This document shows positions 19,943 to 29,993 of a stretch of 62,954 nucleotides of DNA, one piece after another. The stretch's first letter is position 1; every line of letters starts with the position of its first letter. Both the position numbers and the translations under genes were made by a program. The notes under the pieces were generated by a model. That model worked only from the letters and a program-made list of their open reading frames with translations. It was not told the DNA's origin and did no database searches. This DNA comes from Thermoproteota archaeon (lineage in GTDB: Archaea; Thermoproteota; Methanomethylicia; Methanomethylicales; Methanomethylicaceae): the NCBI GenBank assembly GCA_029887795.1, contig JARXPE010000004.1, positions 1 to 62,954 on the forward strand, read 5' to 3'.

Positions 19943-22900
19943 TTAGTATTCGTCTATGGAGAGTTGTTTTGAAGTTCTCTTGGATTTTATGAGTGACCAT
20001 TCCTCCTTGGAGACTGTCCCGCCGACCTGCTCTTTTATCAGTCTGGCGGTCTCGTAGCCTATTTGTGGGACCTTTATGAGGTCTGAGGGGGACGCTGCGC
20101 GGAGATCCTCCAATGTCCTGAAACCTGCTGAGTAGAGAGCCCTCGCTCTAACTCTCCCAACGCCCCTGAGCGAGACTAATGGGAGTAGTTCCTCCTTGAC
20201 ACCGTTTTCTATGCGCAGGTAAAGGTTCCTGAGAGGTCCTATGGACTCGGTAAAACCAAAGAGTCTCGCGAGCTCGTGTGTCGAGTGAATCAACCACCTC
20301 GCTGATTCGACGAAGGAGTAAATGTCGCCAGAGCCAACATCAAACCTCTCCACGATGCTGTCCTCAGGGGACTCCTCAATCCAGTCCTTCAGCAGCAGGG
20401 CGGTCTTTACCTCCTCCAAGAGTGACTCGTATTCAGGGTCGTCCTCGTCAGAGACCTCAAAGAGGAATAGATCGGAGTTCGATTCGATGAATGAGGACAA
20501 AGGCTCGATCTCCCTCTTTCTGATATAGAGTTTGGGCATGTCAGGGGTGTGGCATATGAGTGTCAAGTAGCTTATTGGGGGCAAACCCGACCTGCGGAGC
20601 TTTAGGGCATCCCTTATTATCACGGCAGAGACCGGATCAATGTAAAGCTCCGCAACCCGCATGCCGAACCTAGTAGGGATGATTTGGTGGTTCTTATATT
20701 CTACAAGACCTTCTTTTGTGAGCATCTCGAGAGACTCAGCAACCTTCTTCTTGAAGGAATGGAGGCCGTATTGGTGGGCGAAGAGCGTCCTGCCGAAGAA
20801 CTCAAAGAGGTCTTCTTCACTATGTGCTAACCCCGTGGTAATGGTTGCGAGGGTGTGGGACCTGAGTGAGGATGCCGCCCCAAGTTTGGACCAGATCTTC
20901 TCAGGCTCGGATAGGACGTACTCCTCTAAAAGGAAGTCGCGCTCAGCCTCACTCCTCGCCAACAGTATTGCCTCGCCCTCCTTGTCGTACTTGGGCCTTC
21001 CAGCCCTTCCAGCCATCTGCTTCTCCTCGAGAATGGGGATGTTTGTTTGACCGTAGCCAGGCTCGAACCGCCTGTACTCATAGATGAGGACGCGCCTGGC
21101 GGGGAGGTTGACTCCCGCTGAGTTATGTACGGAGAAAGAACCTGTATAACTGGAATCCCCATCTACTTCCAAATTATAAACTAGCCCTTTATAGTCAGTT
21201 TGTCTAATTCTTTTTACGACCATATAGTAATTATCATCGTCTATAAAGTTTATGTTGTAATTTCTGTTGCCTTTTAGGGTGAGAGGGCGATTCAGTATCA
21301 GTCTCCCAAAACTTGCTAGTTGTTTTCCTGAGAGCTTAACTTCATAAAGATCATGCTTGCCCACAATGGCATGGCTCTTATCAGATCGTCTTGTTTTCGA
21401 AATTGATGGCATAAATCCGAGCTTTACCAAAATTGCGAATAACTGTTTAGCTAGGAGGGGTGAAATAGTTGAATAACTAACACATGGCGTCGAACGGTCA
21501 TTATCCTTATAGATCCAACCGTCCCCCATCCACATACCACGAACCAAAGGAATGAGTTTCTCCTTTGGTAAAAGGAGAAAATAATCAGGCAGGTGTTTAT
21601 TAAATGCGCTATCCCCAAAGAGCTCACGAAGTTTTGATGCCAATTGTTTGGAACAGGCCCTTATGATTCTTCTGTTCCTCTCAAAGTCTTTGATCGCGCA
21701 CCTCAACCCTAATGAGCTTAATACGTCAACAATATTTTTTGTTAAACTTTCCTCCTTTGAATTGAGGGCAAACATGATGGCGCCGTTCTTCCCGCAATAT
21801 CCCTCGGCTACAAACAGACCAAATAATTCAAGATACTTTTCTGTCATCGGGATCTTGTCGGTTTTTATCCTTGTCCAGTGTTTACCCACGATACCAAACT
21901 GATTGGCCAATAATCCGGGAGGCGGCAGGTCTATGAATTCTAGGCTAAATTCGGTCTTTATTCGCGGGAATATGACCAAATCCCCCTTCTTGAGATACCT
22001 TGCCTCTACCCATTCTGGTTTTGTGTATTCCCACCAGTGGATGTTATGAGTACGATTATGTATGGAGCGGCGGCGCCTTTTTGCACGAAGCACCTTGTGT
22101 TCAGGTGTCATCCTCATAGGGAACTGACCATAAGTGCTTATCTCCAATAATTTGCCGGCGTAGGGTCTCTGGATTTTAGCGAATACTGTTTTAAATTGAC
22201 CGTTGTGAGTCAGAACTTTATCCCCTGGACTCAGTTCTTCAATTTTTTTTGGACCCCCCTCACAAAATATCTCCTCGTCCCCGGGAAGACATAGGGTAGG
22301 GGTGGCGCATATGCACTTTATTAAAAAAGACCTGAACGCTTCCTCAATCGCCTTCCTCTGCTCGTATGTCAGACCGGCGTGGTGGAATGCAACGCCATGC
22401 GAGACAGCCCTAGAGAGCATGTCGGAGATCCTAGTGCGCTCACCCATTCTAAGTATAGCGGAGGAGAGCTCCAAGAGGTGCTTCTCTTCCTTTCTCTTTA
22501 GAAGGCGCCTGACATGTTCTGAGAGGCGCTTGGCCAGTGAAACAGCAGAGAGCCTGCTGCCGGTGAATATGAGCATCTGGCCGCCCGATTTGATCACATC
22601 CAAGGTGAGGAGGGTGACGGGATCTTTATCTGGTCCGTCGATCCGTACGACGCTACCATCCTTGAAGAAGACCGAGTCGCGGAAGCACACGCCCTCCTTT
22701 AGGGGGACAGGCCTCCAGTCGCTGGTGACAAGCAGCGCATCCAGCCACTCCGCGATCTCGGCGGCGTTCTTTATGGTCGCGCTGAGGGCGAGGAATTGTG
22801 CTTTAGGGTTGGTGATTCTGAGGGCGGTGAGCAGAGCCTCAAGCGTCGGGCCCCTTGACGGCTCACCCAAGAGGTGAACTTCGTCGGCGACGATTAAGGA

Positions 22901-23317
22901 GATCTTATCGATCCATTGTGGTCTGTGCCTTATTATCGAGTCAGCCTTTTCGTTTGTTGCGATTATTAGGTCGTATTTCGCGAGGGAGGGATCCACGGTG
23001 TCAAAGTCCCCCGTAGAGAGTGCCACTTTTATCCCTAGATCCTCAAGTAGTCTGAATTCTTCGTACTTCTCGCTGGCCAAAGCCTTTAGCGGGACTAAGT
23101 AGAGAACCTTACCCTGCCTTTCCATAATGTGCTTTATTGCGCAGAGTTCAGCAACGAGGGTTTTTCCAGAAGCGGTCGGGACTGAGAGTACCAGGTTTTT
23201 ACCTTCCAGAACCCCTGCTCTAATTGCCTCTTCTTGTGGAGGGTAGAGTTCCTGTATGCCCGTCTTCAGTAACGCTTTTTTAGCGGCATCAGGTATTGGG
23301 AGATCCTCAACCCTAAT
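19943..23317 (-). CDS. hel308: Hel308 DNA helicase precursor with intein; predicted ATT start
   Basis: IRVEDLPIPDAAKKALLKTGIQELYPPQEEAIRAGVLEGKNLVLSVPTASGKTLVAEL..DEVHLLG..LSATIKNAAEIAEWLDA; motif SAGVNLPARRVLIYEYRRF resumes after the intein. No ATG/GTG/TTG in frame before 23125. Confidence 0.93.
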   Translation of the reverse strand: MRVEDLPIPDAAKKALLKTGIQELYPPQEEAIRAGVLEGKNLVLSVPTASGKTLVAELCAIKHIMERQGKVLYLVPLKALASEKYEEFRLLEDLGIKVALSTGDFDTVDPSLAKYDLIIATNEKADSIIRHRPQWIDKISLIVADEVHLLGEPSRGPTLEALLTALRITNPKAQFLALSATIKNAAEIAEWLDALLVTSDWRPVPLKEGVCFRDSVFFKDGSVVRIDGPDKDPVTLLTLDVIKSGGQMLIFTGSRLSAVSLAKRLSEHVRRLLKRKEEKHLLELSSAILRMGERTRISDMLSRAVSHGVAFHHAGLTYEQRKAIEEAFRSFLIKCICATPTLCLPGDEEIFCEGGPKKIEELSPGDKVLTHNGQFKTVFAKIQRPYAGKLLEISTYGQFPMRMTPEHKVLRAKRRRRSIHNRTHNIHWWEYTKPEWVEARYLKKGDLVIFPRIKTEFSLEFIDLPPPGLLANQFGIVGKHWTRIKTDKIPMTEKYLELFGLFVAEGYCGKNGAIMFALNSKEESLTKNIVDVLSSLGLRCAIKDFERNRRIIRACSKQLASKLRELFGDSAFNKHLPDYFLLLPKEKLIPLVRGMWMGDGWIYKDNDRSTPCVSYSTISPLLAKQLFAILVKLGFMPSISKTRRSDKSHAIVGKHDLYEVKLSGKQLASFGRLILNRPLTLKGNRNYNINFIDDDNYYMVVKRIRQTDYKGLVYNLEVDGDSSYTGSFSVHNSAGVNLPARRVLIYEYRRFEPGYGQTNIPILEEKQMAGRAGRPKYDKEGEAILLARSEAERDFLLEEYVLSEPEKIWSKLGAASSLRSHTLATITTGLAHSEEDLFEFFGRTLFAHQYGLHSFKKKVAESLEMLTKEGLVEYKNHQIIPTRFGMRVAELYIDPVSAVIIRDALKLRRSGLPPISYLTLICHTPDMPKLYIRKREIEPLSSFIESNSDLFLFEVSDEDDPEYESLLEEVKTALLLKDWIEESPEDSIVERFDVGSGDIYSFVESARWLIHSTHELARLFGFTESIGPLRNLYLRIENGVKEELLPLVSLRGVGRVRARALYSAGFRTLEDLRAASPSDLIKVPQIGYETARLIKEQVGGTVSKEEWSLIKSKRTSKQLSIDEY
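21122..22291 (-). other. intein (390 aa) with LAGLIDADG-type homing endonuclease domain in Hel308
   Basis: TPTL|CLPGDEEIFCEGGPKKIEELSPGDKVLTHNGQ .. LFGLFVAEGY .. LVRGMWMGDGW .. VYNLEVDGDSSYTGSFSVHN|SAGVNLPARR. Confidence 0.95.
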
Positions 23318-23330
23318 TTTCGGCCCTCCG

Positions 23331-25400
23331 TTAGGCCTTCTTTATGTAACCAGGCTTCGCCTCGTATATTATTCCCTCGTTGGTCCACTTTGCAAGAGCA
23401 TTCTCTACAAAGCTCCTGTTGAAGCCCTCCACCTCTGCTCTGGATATGAAGGACTCTCTCTTTATTGGACCCATCTCGTTCTCCCTTTCCATTGCCATTA
23501 GGAGGTCGAAGAGAGCTGCAAGCTTGTCGCTCGCAGACTTTGGTCTGCCGACCATTATGGTGTCGATGTCGACCTTGCCTGTTGTCCTGTCGATGCCTAC
23601 CTGCATGAGGTATGACTTCATAAGCTTCGTTACGGGCTCCACGTCTTCCTCCGTGACCTCCTCCTTAAGAGCCAGTTTGGCTCTAGCCTCTGCGAGCCTG
23701 ATTACCGCCTCAAGCTGCCTCATGGTTATCGGGACCGGCGAGTCTGCGCCCTCTCCCTTGCTCCTCATCTCCAAGAAGAACTCCTCGATCTTCTTGCTGG
23801 CGCCTGGACTCAGTTTGGGGTTGGCGTTTTTGCGGACGTAGTAGAAATACTTCTTGAGGAGGGACGGGTCTATTGTGGGAAGCTTCCCAGAGGGCATTCC
23901 CTGGTGTAGCGCAAGTATGTGCTCAGTCATTGCCCTGTCCCTAGCCTCTTCTGGACGGTCTATCAGGACGAATATCAAGTCGAACCTAGAGATTATGGTT
24001 ACAGGCAACTCGGATATGTTCTCGGATATGGAGCGCTGAGGGACGTAGCGACCGAAGGTCGGGTTGGCAGCCGCGAGTATGCTCGTTCTAGCGTTCAGCT
24101 GAACAACGATCCCGGCCTTGGCTATGCTTATAGTTTGCTGTTCCATCGCTTCATGTATTGCAGATCTGTCCTCTGGGCGCATCTTGTCGATCTCGTCAAT
24201 GCAGGCGACGCCCTTATCAGCGATCACCAAGGCACCAGCCTCAAGGAAGAATTCATTCGTGTTCTTGTCCCTTATCACCGTGGCGGTGAGACCAGCTGCG
24301 GTTGAACCCTTCCCCGACGTGTAAATGCCCCTCGGAGCGACTTTGGCTATGTATTGAAGAAGTTGGGACTTTGCCGTGCCTGGGTCTCCGACGAGGAGGA
24401 TGTTGATATCACCCCTTATCTTTATGCCATCAGGCATAATCTTGGTAACGCCACCGACTAGCTGGTATGCGATCGCCTCTTTGATCTCCTCGTAGCCGTA
24501 TATGGAGGGGGCTATTGAGGAGAAGATCTTCTGGTAGAGAAGGGGGTCCTTGGAGAGCTCCTTTATGGCTCTCTCGTCTTCAGGGGTGATCTGGATCTCC
24601 TCAGTGCCCTTCTCGGAGATCTCGATGTAGTTTGTGTCTATACCAGTTGAGAAAGTTGCTAGCCTGAAACCTTTTGACGTGAACTCCTGCTTCGCTTGGA
24701 GAATCCCTACCACATAGACCCTGTCGCCTGGACGGGTGACGTCGACAATGTCTCCCTGCAGGACGCACTCTATGGATCGTGGTAGCTGACCGGGCGGTAG
24801 CTCCTCGGGCCGCTCCTGGAGCTGTATCATCTGCCAGTCCACAAAGGTCGATTCCTCTGGTATTAGCCTGAAGAAGCCCTTTCGGGCACAGTCAGGGTTA
24901 GTGCACTGCGGGGGCATGACAAGCACGGTGCCAGTCTGCTCCATCTTTATCTTCTCTCCGCACTTAGGACATTGGAAGACCGCGATCTTGAGGAGTTGCT
25001 TTATGACGGAGGCCCTAGTGATTATGCCCTCCACCATTATGAGCTTGCCCATGAAGGAGGACTTGAGGGCGCGGAGCGGTATTACCTCGTCCAGCTTTCT
25101 GAAACGGGCCTTAAACTCCTTAACCTTGGCGGCGTAGTCCATGTTCTCTGCGCGCATGGCATCAGATATGGCCAGGTTAGCCTTGGGCAGCACAGCGGCG
25201 GGCTTTTCCTTCAACTCGGCCGCTAGGTCCGGATCAAAGGATATCAGATCATCGAAGTCTATAATCAAGGATGTCTTTCCAGAGGAGGCCATCTGGGCGA
25301 TCGCGTCCCGGTACTTAAAGGCGCCCCTCTTATCCTGAAAAGACTTTAAGAAGTTTACGAAACGCTCCCTATAATCCATTGTTTCTTGGAGTAGTTCCAT
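23331..25400 (-). CDS. mcm: MCM replicative helicase
   Basis: Zinc finger CPKCG..CTNPDC, GDPGTAKSQLLQY, CIDEIDKM, ARTSILAAANPTFGRY, SRFDLIFVL. Confidence 0.98.
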   Translation of the reverse strand: MELLQETMDYRERFVNFLKSFQDKRGAFKYRDAIAQMASSGKTSLIIDFDDLISFDPDLAAELKEKPAAVLPKANLAISDAMRAENMDYAAKVKEFKARFRKLDEVIPLRALKSSFMGKLIMVEGIITRASVIKQLLKIAVFQCPKCGEKIKMEQTGTVLVMPPQCTNPDCARKGFFRLIPEESTFVDWQMIQLQERPEELPPGQLPRSIECVLQGDIVDVTRPGDRVYVVGILQAKQEFTSKGFRLATFSTGIDTNYIEISEKGTEEIQITPEDERAIKELSKDPLLYQKIFSSIAPSIYGYEEIKEAIAYQLVGGVTKIMPDGIKIRGDINILLVGDPGTAKSQLLQYIAKVAPRGIYTSGKGSTAAGLTATVIRDKNTNEFFLEAGALVIADKGVACIDEIDKMRPEDRSAIHEAMEQQTISIAKAGIVVQLNARTSILAAANPTFGRYVPQRSISENISELPVTIISRFDLIFVLIDRPEEARDRAMTEHILALHQGMPSGKLPTIDPSLLKKYFYYVRKNANPKLSPGASKKIEEFFLEMRSKGEGADSPVPITMRQLEAVIRLAEARAKLALKEEVTEEDVEPVTKLMKSYLMQVGIDRTTGKVDIDTIMVGRPKSASDKLAALFDLLMAMERENEMGPIKRESFISRAEVEGFNRSFVENALAKWTNEGIIYEAKPGYIKKA

Positions 25401-25401
25401 A

Positions 25402-25971
25402 TCATCTCATCCCTTCTGAAAGTATCCTCTGCCTCCACTCCTCTATCTCAGAGCGGAGGGTGTTGAAGAGGGCCAGCTCCTCCGGCTCCAGCATCTCTAT
25501 CGAAGGTTTTGAGGGCACCCTTTCGAATGACAGCCGGAGGATCTTCTGGAGTCTACAGTTTAGTAGGTCTAGTGCCTTGATAGAGACCTGCCTCTGCTCG
25601 TTGAGGGCGGCAGGGGTGGGGTTCTTCTTAATATTATCGTTTAGTGACCTGAGGAGCTCCCTCAGCCTCGGATAAAAGTTGGGAGGGAGCTTCGAGAGGG
25701 ATTCCGACCTTTCCTCCTTCCAAGAGAGTTTTATGACGTCGTTGGACTTTAGCTGCAGTTCCTCCTTGGTCTTGATCTTTACGTAGCCTTCCTCCTCCAA
25801 TGCCTTTGCTGCCCAGAGCGGGATCTTCAGCTCTGAGCCCTCCACCGGGGAGCCCATGTCCTCCCCACCGATCTTCAGCTGGGGGAGGGGTTTCTGGAAG
25901 ACCACCTCCACAGGACCCTCCTCGTAAAGGAATTGTGAGAACCTTATTTCGTCAGGGGGTCTGGGGGGCAT
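25402..25971 (-). CDS. GINS complex subunit (B-A order, Gins23-like)
   Basis: VEVVFQKPLPQLKIGGEDMGSPVEGSELKIPLWAAKALEEEGYV, LPPNFYPRLRELLRSL; abuts mcm. Confidence 0.82.
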   Translation of the reverse strand: MPPRPPDEIRFSQFLYEEGPVEVVFQKPLPQLKIGGEDMGSPVEGSELKIPLWAAKALEEEGYVKIKTKEELQLKSNDVIKLSWKEERSESLSKLPPNFYPRLRELLRSLNDNIKKNPTPAALNEQRQVSIKALDLLNCRLQKILRLSFERVPSKPSIEMLEPEELALFNTLRSEIEEWRQRILSEGMR

Positions 25972-26002
25972 AGTAATATCTCTCTCCCGCTAGGGATTTT
26001 AA

Positions 26003-26722
26003 TCATTTGGTAAGCCTCAAAGCCTTCAGCGAATTGTAAGCCGGAACCGAAACAATTATGCCCACAAGGACCTGACCTATATTGAACGGAACCTCGGCGA
26101 TGGCGACGTAGCCCAATACGAACTGTTCGTAAAGATAGTATCCAAGAACCATAAGGCTACCGGATATGGAGCACGACAGCACGAGCCAGCCGACCTCTGG
26201 GCGGACCATGAATGAGATCACCATCAGTGCAACAAAGGATGCGACAGCCAATACCGCCCAAAATAGTTCGGTTAGAGCGATATTCAGAGTCGAGGAGATC
26301 CCTGGGAGCCCTATCGAGAGTTCGGAAGATCCCACGTAGTATCCCCTCCCGATGAGAAATACAGAGGCTGAGAGTAGGAGCGCCACGCATGTTGAAAGGA
26401 GGCGCCAGCTCCGATCTGAGAGGTTCGGAGCTTTTTTTGCAAGAATGCCAAGCACCCCACCCTCTAGACCCTTAATCACGAGTGTGGCAGGTGCAAAAAA
26501 GAGGTAGCCAAGGGAGATGTCGGCTAGCATTGAACCGACTCCACCAGCGAAGGCACCAACGTAGGGACCTGCCAAGAGTGCCACAAGGTAAACCGCGGAC
26601 TCGCCGATGTTGAAGTAGCCACGGGTGGCGGGCACGTATACGGTGAATATGAGGGTCGATATCGTGACAAGACCTGTGTAGAAGGCTACGAGTGGAATGG
26701 TCCTAGCCCTAGGCATTTGCAC
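26003..26722 (-). CDS. ECF transporter S component-like membrane protein
   Basis: YFNIGESAVYLVALLAGPYVGAFAGGVGSMLADISLGYLFFAPATLVIKGLEGGVLGILAKK. Confidence 0.82.
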   Translation of the reverse strand: MQMPRARTIPLVAFYTGLVTISTLIFTVYVPATRGYFNIGESAVYLVALLAGPYVGAFAGGVGSMLADISLGYLFFAPATLVIKGLEGGVLGILAKKAPNLSDRSWRLLSTCVALLLSASVFLIGRGYYVGSSELSIGLPGISSTLNIALTELFWAVLAVASFVALMVISFMVRPEVGWLVLSCSISGSLMVLGYYLYEQFVLGYVAIAEVPFNIGQVLVGIIVSVPAYNSLKALRLTK

Positions 26723-26916
26723 ATCCCCAGAGTTTGTATTCAGAAGACGGCAGACCGTTATTTAGTGCTTTCTGTACATATTTGATGCTCGATTTTAAGA
26801 TAGTACATACCTTATTTGGTCAGCGCAGGTCTGAAGATAAGGACGAAGATCTGTGAATCAATCCTCCTTAGAGTTAAATATCCGACCTAGCTAAGAAGAT
26901 AGAAGGGTGTAACGTA

Positions 26917-27900
26917 ATGTCGGTGGTCCGTCCTGAGATCCGAGAGGTAATGTGGGCCGAGAAGTACCGCCCAAAGACTCTAGACGAGATAGTCAACCAA
27001 GAAGAGATCGTGGAGAGGTTGAAGAGGTTCGTTAAGGAGAGGTCTATGCCCCATTGCCTCTTCGCTGGACCTCCTGGAACTGGAAAGACGACGGCGGCCC
27101 TTGCATTGGCAATGGACCTCTTCGGAAAGGAATATCATAAGAATTACCTTGAGCTGAACGCCAGCGACGAGAGGGGGATAGACGTTATCAGAACGACTGT
27201 TAAGGATTTTGCCAGGACTGTAAGCATGGGAGACGCCCCTTTTAAGATACTAGTGCTGGACGAGTCGGACAACATGACGACAGAGGCCCAACAGGCGCTC
27301 AGGCGGACAATGGAGATGTACACGAATACATGCAGGTTCATATTGGCCTGCAATTATTACACAAAGATCATTGAGCCCATCCAGTCGAGGTGTGCCTTCT
27401 TCAGGTTCACGCCACTGAAGGCAGAGGACGTTAAGGCGAGAGTAAAATACATCTGCGATATGGAGGGAGTGGAGATAACTCCAGAGGGTTTAGAGGCGCT
27501 AGTATACATAGGGGGAGGTGATCTCAGGAAGGTCATAAACACGCTGCAGGCGGCGGCAGCTCTAGGAAATAAGGTGGATGAAAAGGTCATTTACAGGATC
27601 GCTGGCAGGGTAAGCCCCAAGGAATTGAAGCTCGTCCTAGAGAGGGCCCTTGATGGGGACTTCGCCTCTGCTAGGAACGAAGTGATGAGACTCATCACAG
27701 AGTATGGGCTTTCTGGGCTCGATGTGGTTAAGCAGATTCACAGAGAGGTACTCTGGCTCGATGTTGATGAGAAGCTGAAGCTAAAGATAATAGACCTGCT
27801 GGGCGAGACCGAGTATAGACTTCTAGAAGGCGGAAGCGACGAGGTCCAGCTGAACGCCCTGATAGCCAAGATAGCAATGGTTGGCAAGGGCGGAACCTAA
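26917..27900 (+). CDS. rfcS: replication factor C small subunit
   Basis: WAEKYRPKTLDEIVNQEEIVERLKRFV, FAGPPGTGKTTAALALA, ELNASDERGIDVIR, LDESDNMT. Confidence 0.98.
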   Translation: MSVVRPEIREVMWAEKYRPKTLDEIVNQEEIVERLKRFVKERSMPHCLFAGPPGTGKTTAALALAMDLFGKEYHKNYLELNASDERGIDVIRTTVKDFARTVSMGDAPFKILVLDESDNMTTEAQQALRRTMEMYTNTCRFILACNYYTKIIEPIQSRCAFFRFTPLKAEDVKARVKYICDMEGVEITPEGLEALVYIGGGDLRKVINTLQAAAALGNKVDEKVIYRIAGRVSPKELKLVLERALDGDFASARNEVMRLITEYGLSGLDVVKQIHREVLWLDVDEKLKLKIIDLLGETEYRLLEGGSDEVQLNALIAKIAMVGKGGT

Positions 27901-27907
27901 GGAAAGT

Positions 27908-29119
27908 TTGGTGGGAGCCAAGTTGGGCGCCCCTTGGTCTGAGAGTTACAAGCCAAAAACTCTGCAGGAGCTCGTCGGGAATTACGATTCGGCAGAGGAG
28001 CTATTGAAATGGGTAAAGGAGAGCATCGCGGGGAGGGCTGACAAGAAAGCGGCGCTCGTATGCGGACCACCTGGCACGGGTAAGACCCTTGCAGTAAATC
28101 TGATTGCGGATGCCTTGAATTTAGAACTAATAGAAATGAACGCGAGTGATTTTAGGACTGAGGAGGCTGTGGAGAGAGTCGCGGGAGGCGCGACTTTGCA
28201 AGGCTCACTGCTGGGTAAGAAGGGAAAACTGATATTCTTTGACGAGCTCGACGGGATATCAGGTAAGGAGGACAGGGGAGGGCTCGGGGCCATTATGAGA
28301 ATAATAAAAGAATCCAAGTACCCTGTAGTGCTCGCGGCGAACGATCCCTGGGATCCGAGGTTTAGGCAGCTGAGAGACGTCTGCCAAATGATAAAGTTCA
28401 AGAGGATAAGGGCGCCTAGCATAGTGGTTAGACTCAGGAGGATAGCGCAACTGGCAGGTGTGAGTGTGGAGGATGAGGCGCTGAAGAAGATAGCGGAAGC
28501 AGCAAACGGGGACATGAGGGCTGCTGTGAATGACCTGCAGATGCTGGCCGAGGGTAAGAAGATCCTGAGAGCGGCGGATGTGGGGAGGTTGTACTCTAGG
28601 ACTCAGGAGATGGGAATATTCGATGTTATGAAGGAGATCTTCTCGGCTAATACCATAATGGAAGCTAGGGCGGCAGCAGAGAGTGCCTCTGTGGATCTAG
28701 AGATGCTGCTCCAGTGGATCAACGAGAACATACCCAACCAGTACAACGACCCACGCGAGAGGGCGGAAGCCTACGACTGGTTCTCAAAGGCAGACATATT
28801 CATGAATAGGGTGAAGAGAAGGCAGATGTGGGATCTAATCAGTTATGCGGTGGAGCTGGCAGTGGGCGGAGCTGCACTGGCGAGAAGAGGACCATACAGG
28901 TTCACGAAATACTCGTTCCCAACGAGAATAGGCATCCTAAGCCAGAGCAAAGAGACTAGGGGAAAGCTGATGGAAGAATACATGACACTCGCGAAGGAAC
29001 TGCACACCTCCGTTAAGAAGGTCAGGACAGAATATCTACCCTACATAGAGATACTTGATGAGGCAGGGCAGAGACCGTTCTTCAGGTCTGTCGGGAGTAG
29101 TAGGGAGAGCGGAGGCTGA
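27908..29119 (+). CDS. rfcL: replication factor C large subunit
   Basis: PWSESYKPKTLQELVGN, CGPPGTGKTLAVNLIADALNLELIEMNASDFRTEE, FFDELDGI. Confidence 0.96.
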   Translation: MVGAKLGAPWSESYKPKTLQELVGNYDSAEELLKWVKESIAGRADKKAALVCGPPGTGKTLAVNLIADALNLELIEMNASDFRTEEAVERVAGGATLQGSLLGKKGKLIFFDELDGISGKEDRGGLGAIMRIIKESKYPVVLAANDPWDPRFRQLRDVCQMIKFKRIRAPSIVVRLRRIAQLAGVSVEDEALKKIAEAANGDMRAAVNDLQMLAEGKKILRAADVGRLYSRTQEMGIFDVMKEIFSANTIMEARAAAESASVDLEMLLQWINENIPNQYNDPRERAEAYDWFSKADIFMNRVKRRQMWDLISYAVELAVGGAALARRGPYRFTKYSFPTRIGILSQSKETRGKLMEEYMTLAKELHTSVKKVRTEYLPYIEILDEAGQRPFFRSVGSSRESGG

Positions 29120-29993
29120 CCGCCTTCAGAAAGAGTGCCCTCAGGTCGTCATCTGAGGTCCCGCACCTCATCGGGCCCAAGAGGTCCACGAGGTTGTCAG
29201 AGCGCATCAGGCAGGGCTTTATCTTCCCGTCACTCGTCACCCTTATCCTTGAGCATCGGGCGCAGAATTCTGGGTTGTTGGTTGGGCGGACCACCTCCAC
29301 GGGTGTGCCACCGACTATGTAAATGCGCCTTTGGTTCATATCCTCCCTTAGCAAGACGCGCTCAGCCATTTTTTGTAACATTAATTCAAGTTTAGAGAGA
29401 TCCAAGTAATGGGTGCTGAAGAAAGAGTCGTCCAAGTTGAGGTTCTCTAGTTCAATAAACTGCAAAGAGCCGTTTACAGCAGATGCGAGTTCTATGAAGC
29501 GGCGGACCTCCCCCTCGTTCACCCCCTTCATCAGCACAGTGTTGATCTTTATGTTTATTCCGCCCTCGGCAGCCTCTCCTATTCCGCTTATTGTTCTCGA
29601 GAGATCCCCACCTGTAAGGGAGAAATAGAGCGACGGGTCCAAGCTGGGGATGGAAACGTTCATCCTTTTGAGGCCTGCCCTCGTAAGTTCCGGGATCCTT
29701 CCCTTCAGAAGTGTGCCGTTTGTGGTTATTGCCACATCCTCTAGCCCCATCGCGACAGACCCCTTTATGATCTCAGAGAGATCATCCCTAAGGAGGGGCT
29801 CACCCCCAGTGTATTTGACTCTCCTGATACCTAGGGAGGATGCGATCTTGAGTATCCTCAGAACCTCGCCAGCAGTCATCTCCTCGGATGTCCTACCCTC
29901 TCCCTCGTGGTGGCAGTACCTACAGTTGAGGTTGCACCTCTGCGTGAGGCTTATCCTAAGACCGGTGATCCTCCTTCTGTAAGGGTCAATCAT
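29082..29993 (-). CDS. moaA: GTP 3',8-cyclase
   Basis: RISLTQRCNLNCRYCHHEGEG, KYTGGEPLLRDDL, C-terminal FCARCSRIRVTSDGKIKPCLM. Confidence 0.95.
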   Translation of the reverse strand: MIDPYRRRITGLRISLTQRCNLNCRYCHHEGEGRTSEEMTAGEVLRILKIASSLGIRRVKYTGGEPLLRDDLSEIIKGSVAMGLEDVAITTNGTLLKGRIPELTRAGLKRMNVSIPSLDPSLYFSLTGGDLSRTISGIGEAAEGGINIKINTVLMKGVNEGEVRRFIELASAVNGSLQFIELENLNLDDSFFSTHYLDLSKLELMLQKMAERVLLREDMNQRRIYIVGGTPVEVVRPTNNPEFCARCSRIRVTSDGKIKPCLMRSDNLVDLLGPMRCGTSDDDLRALFLKAVSLRSPYYSRQT

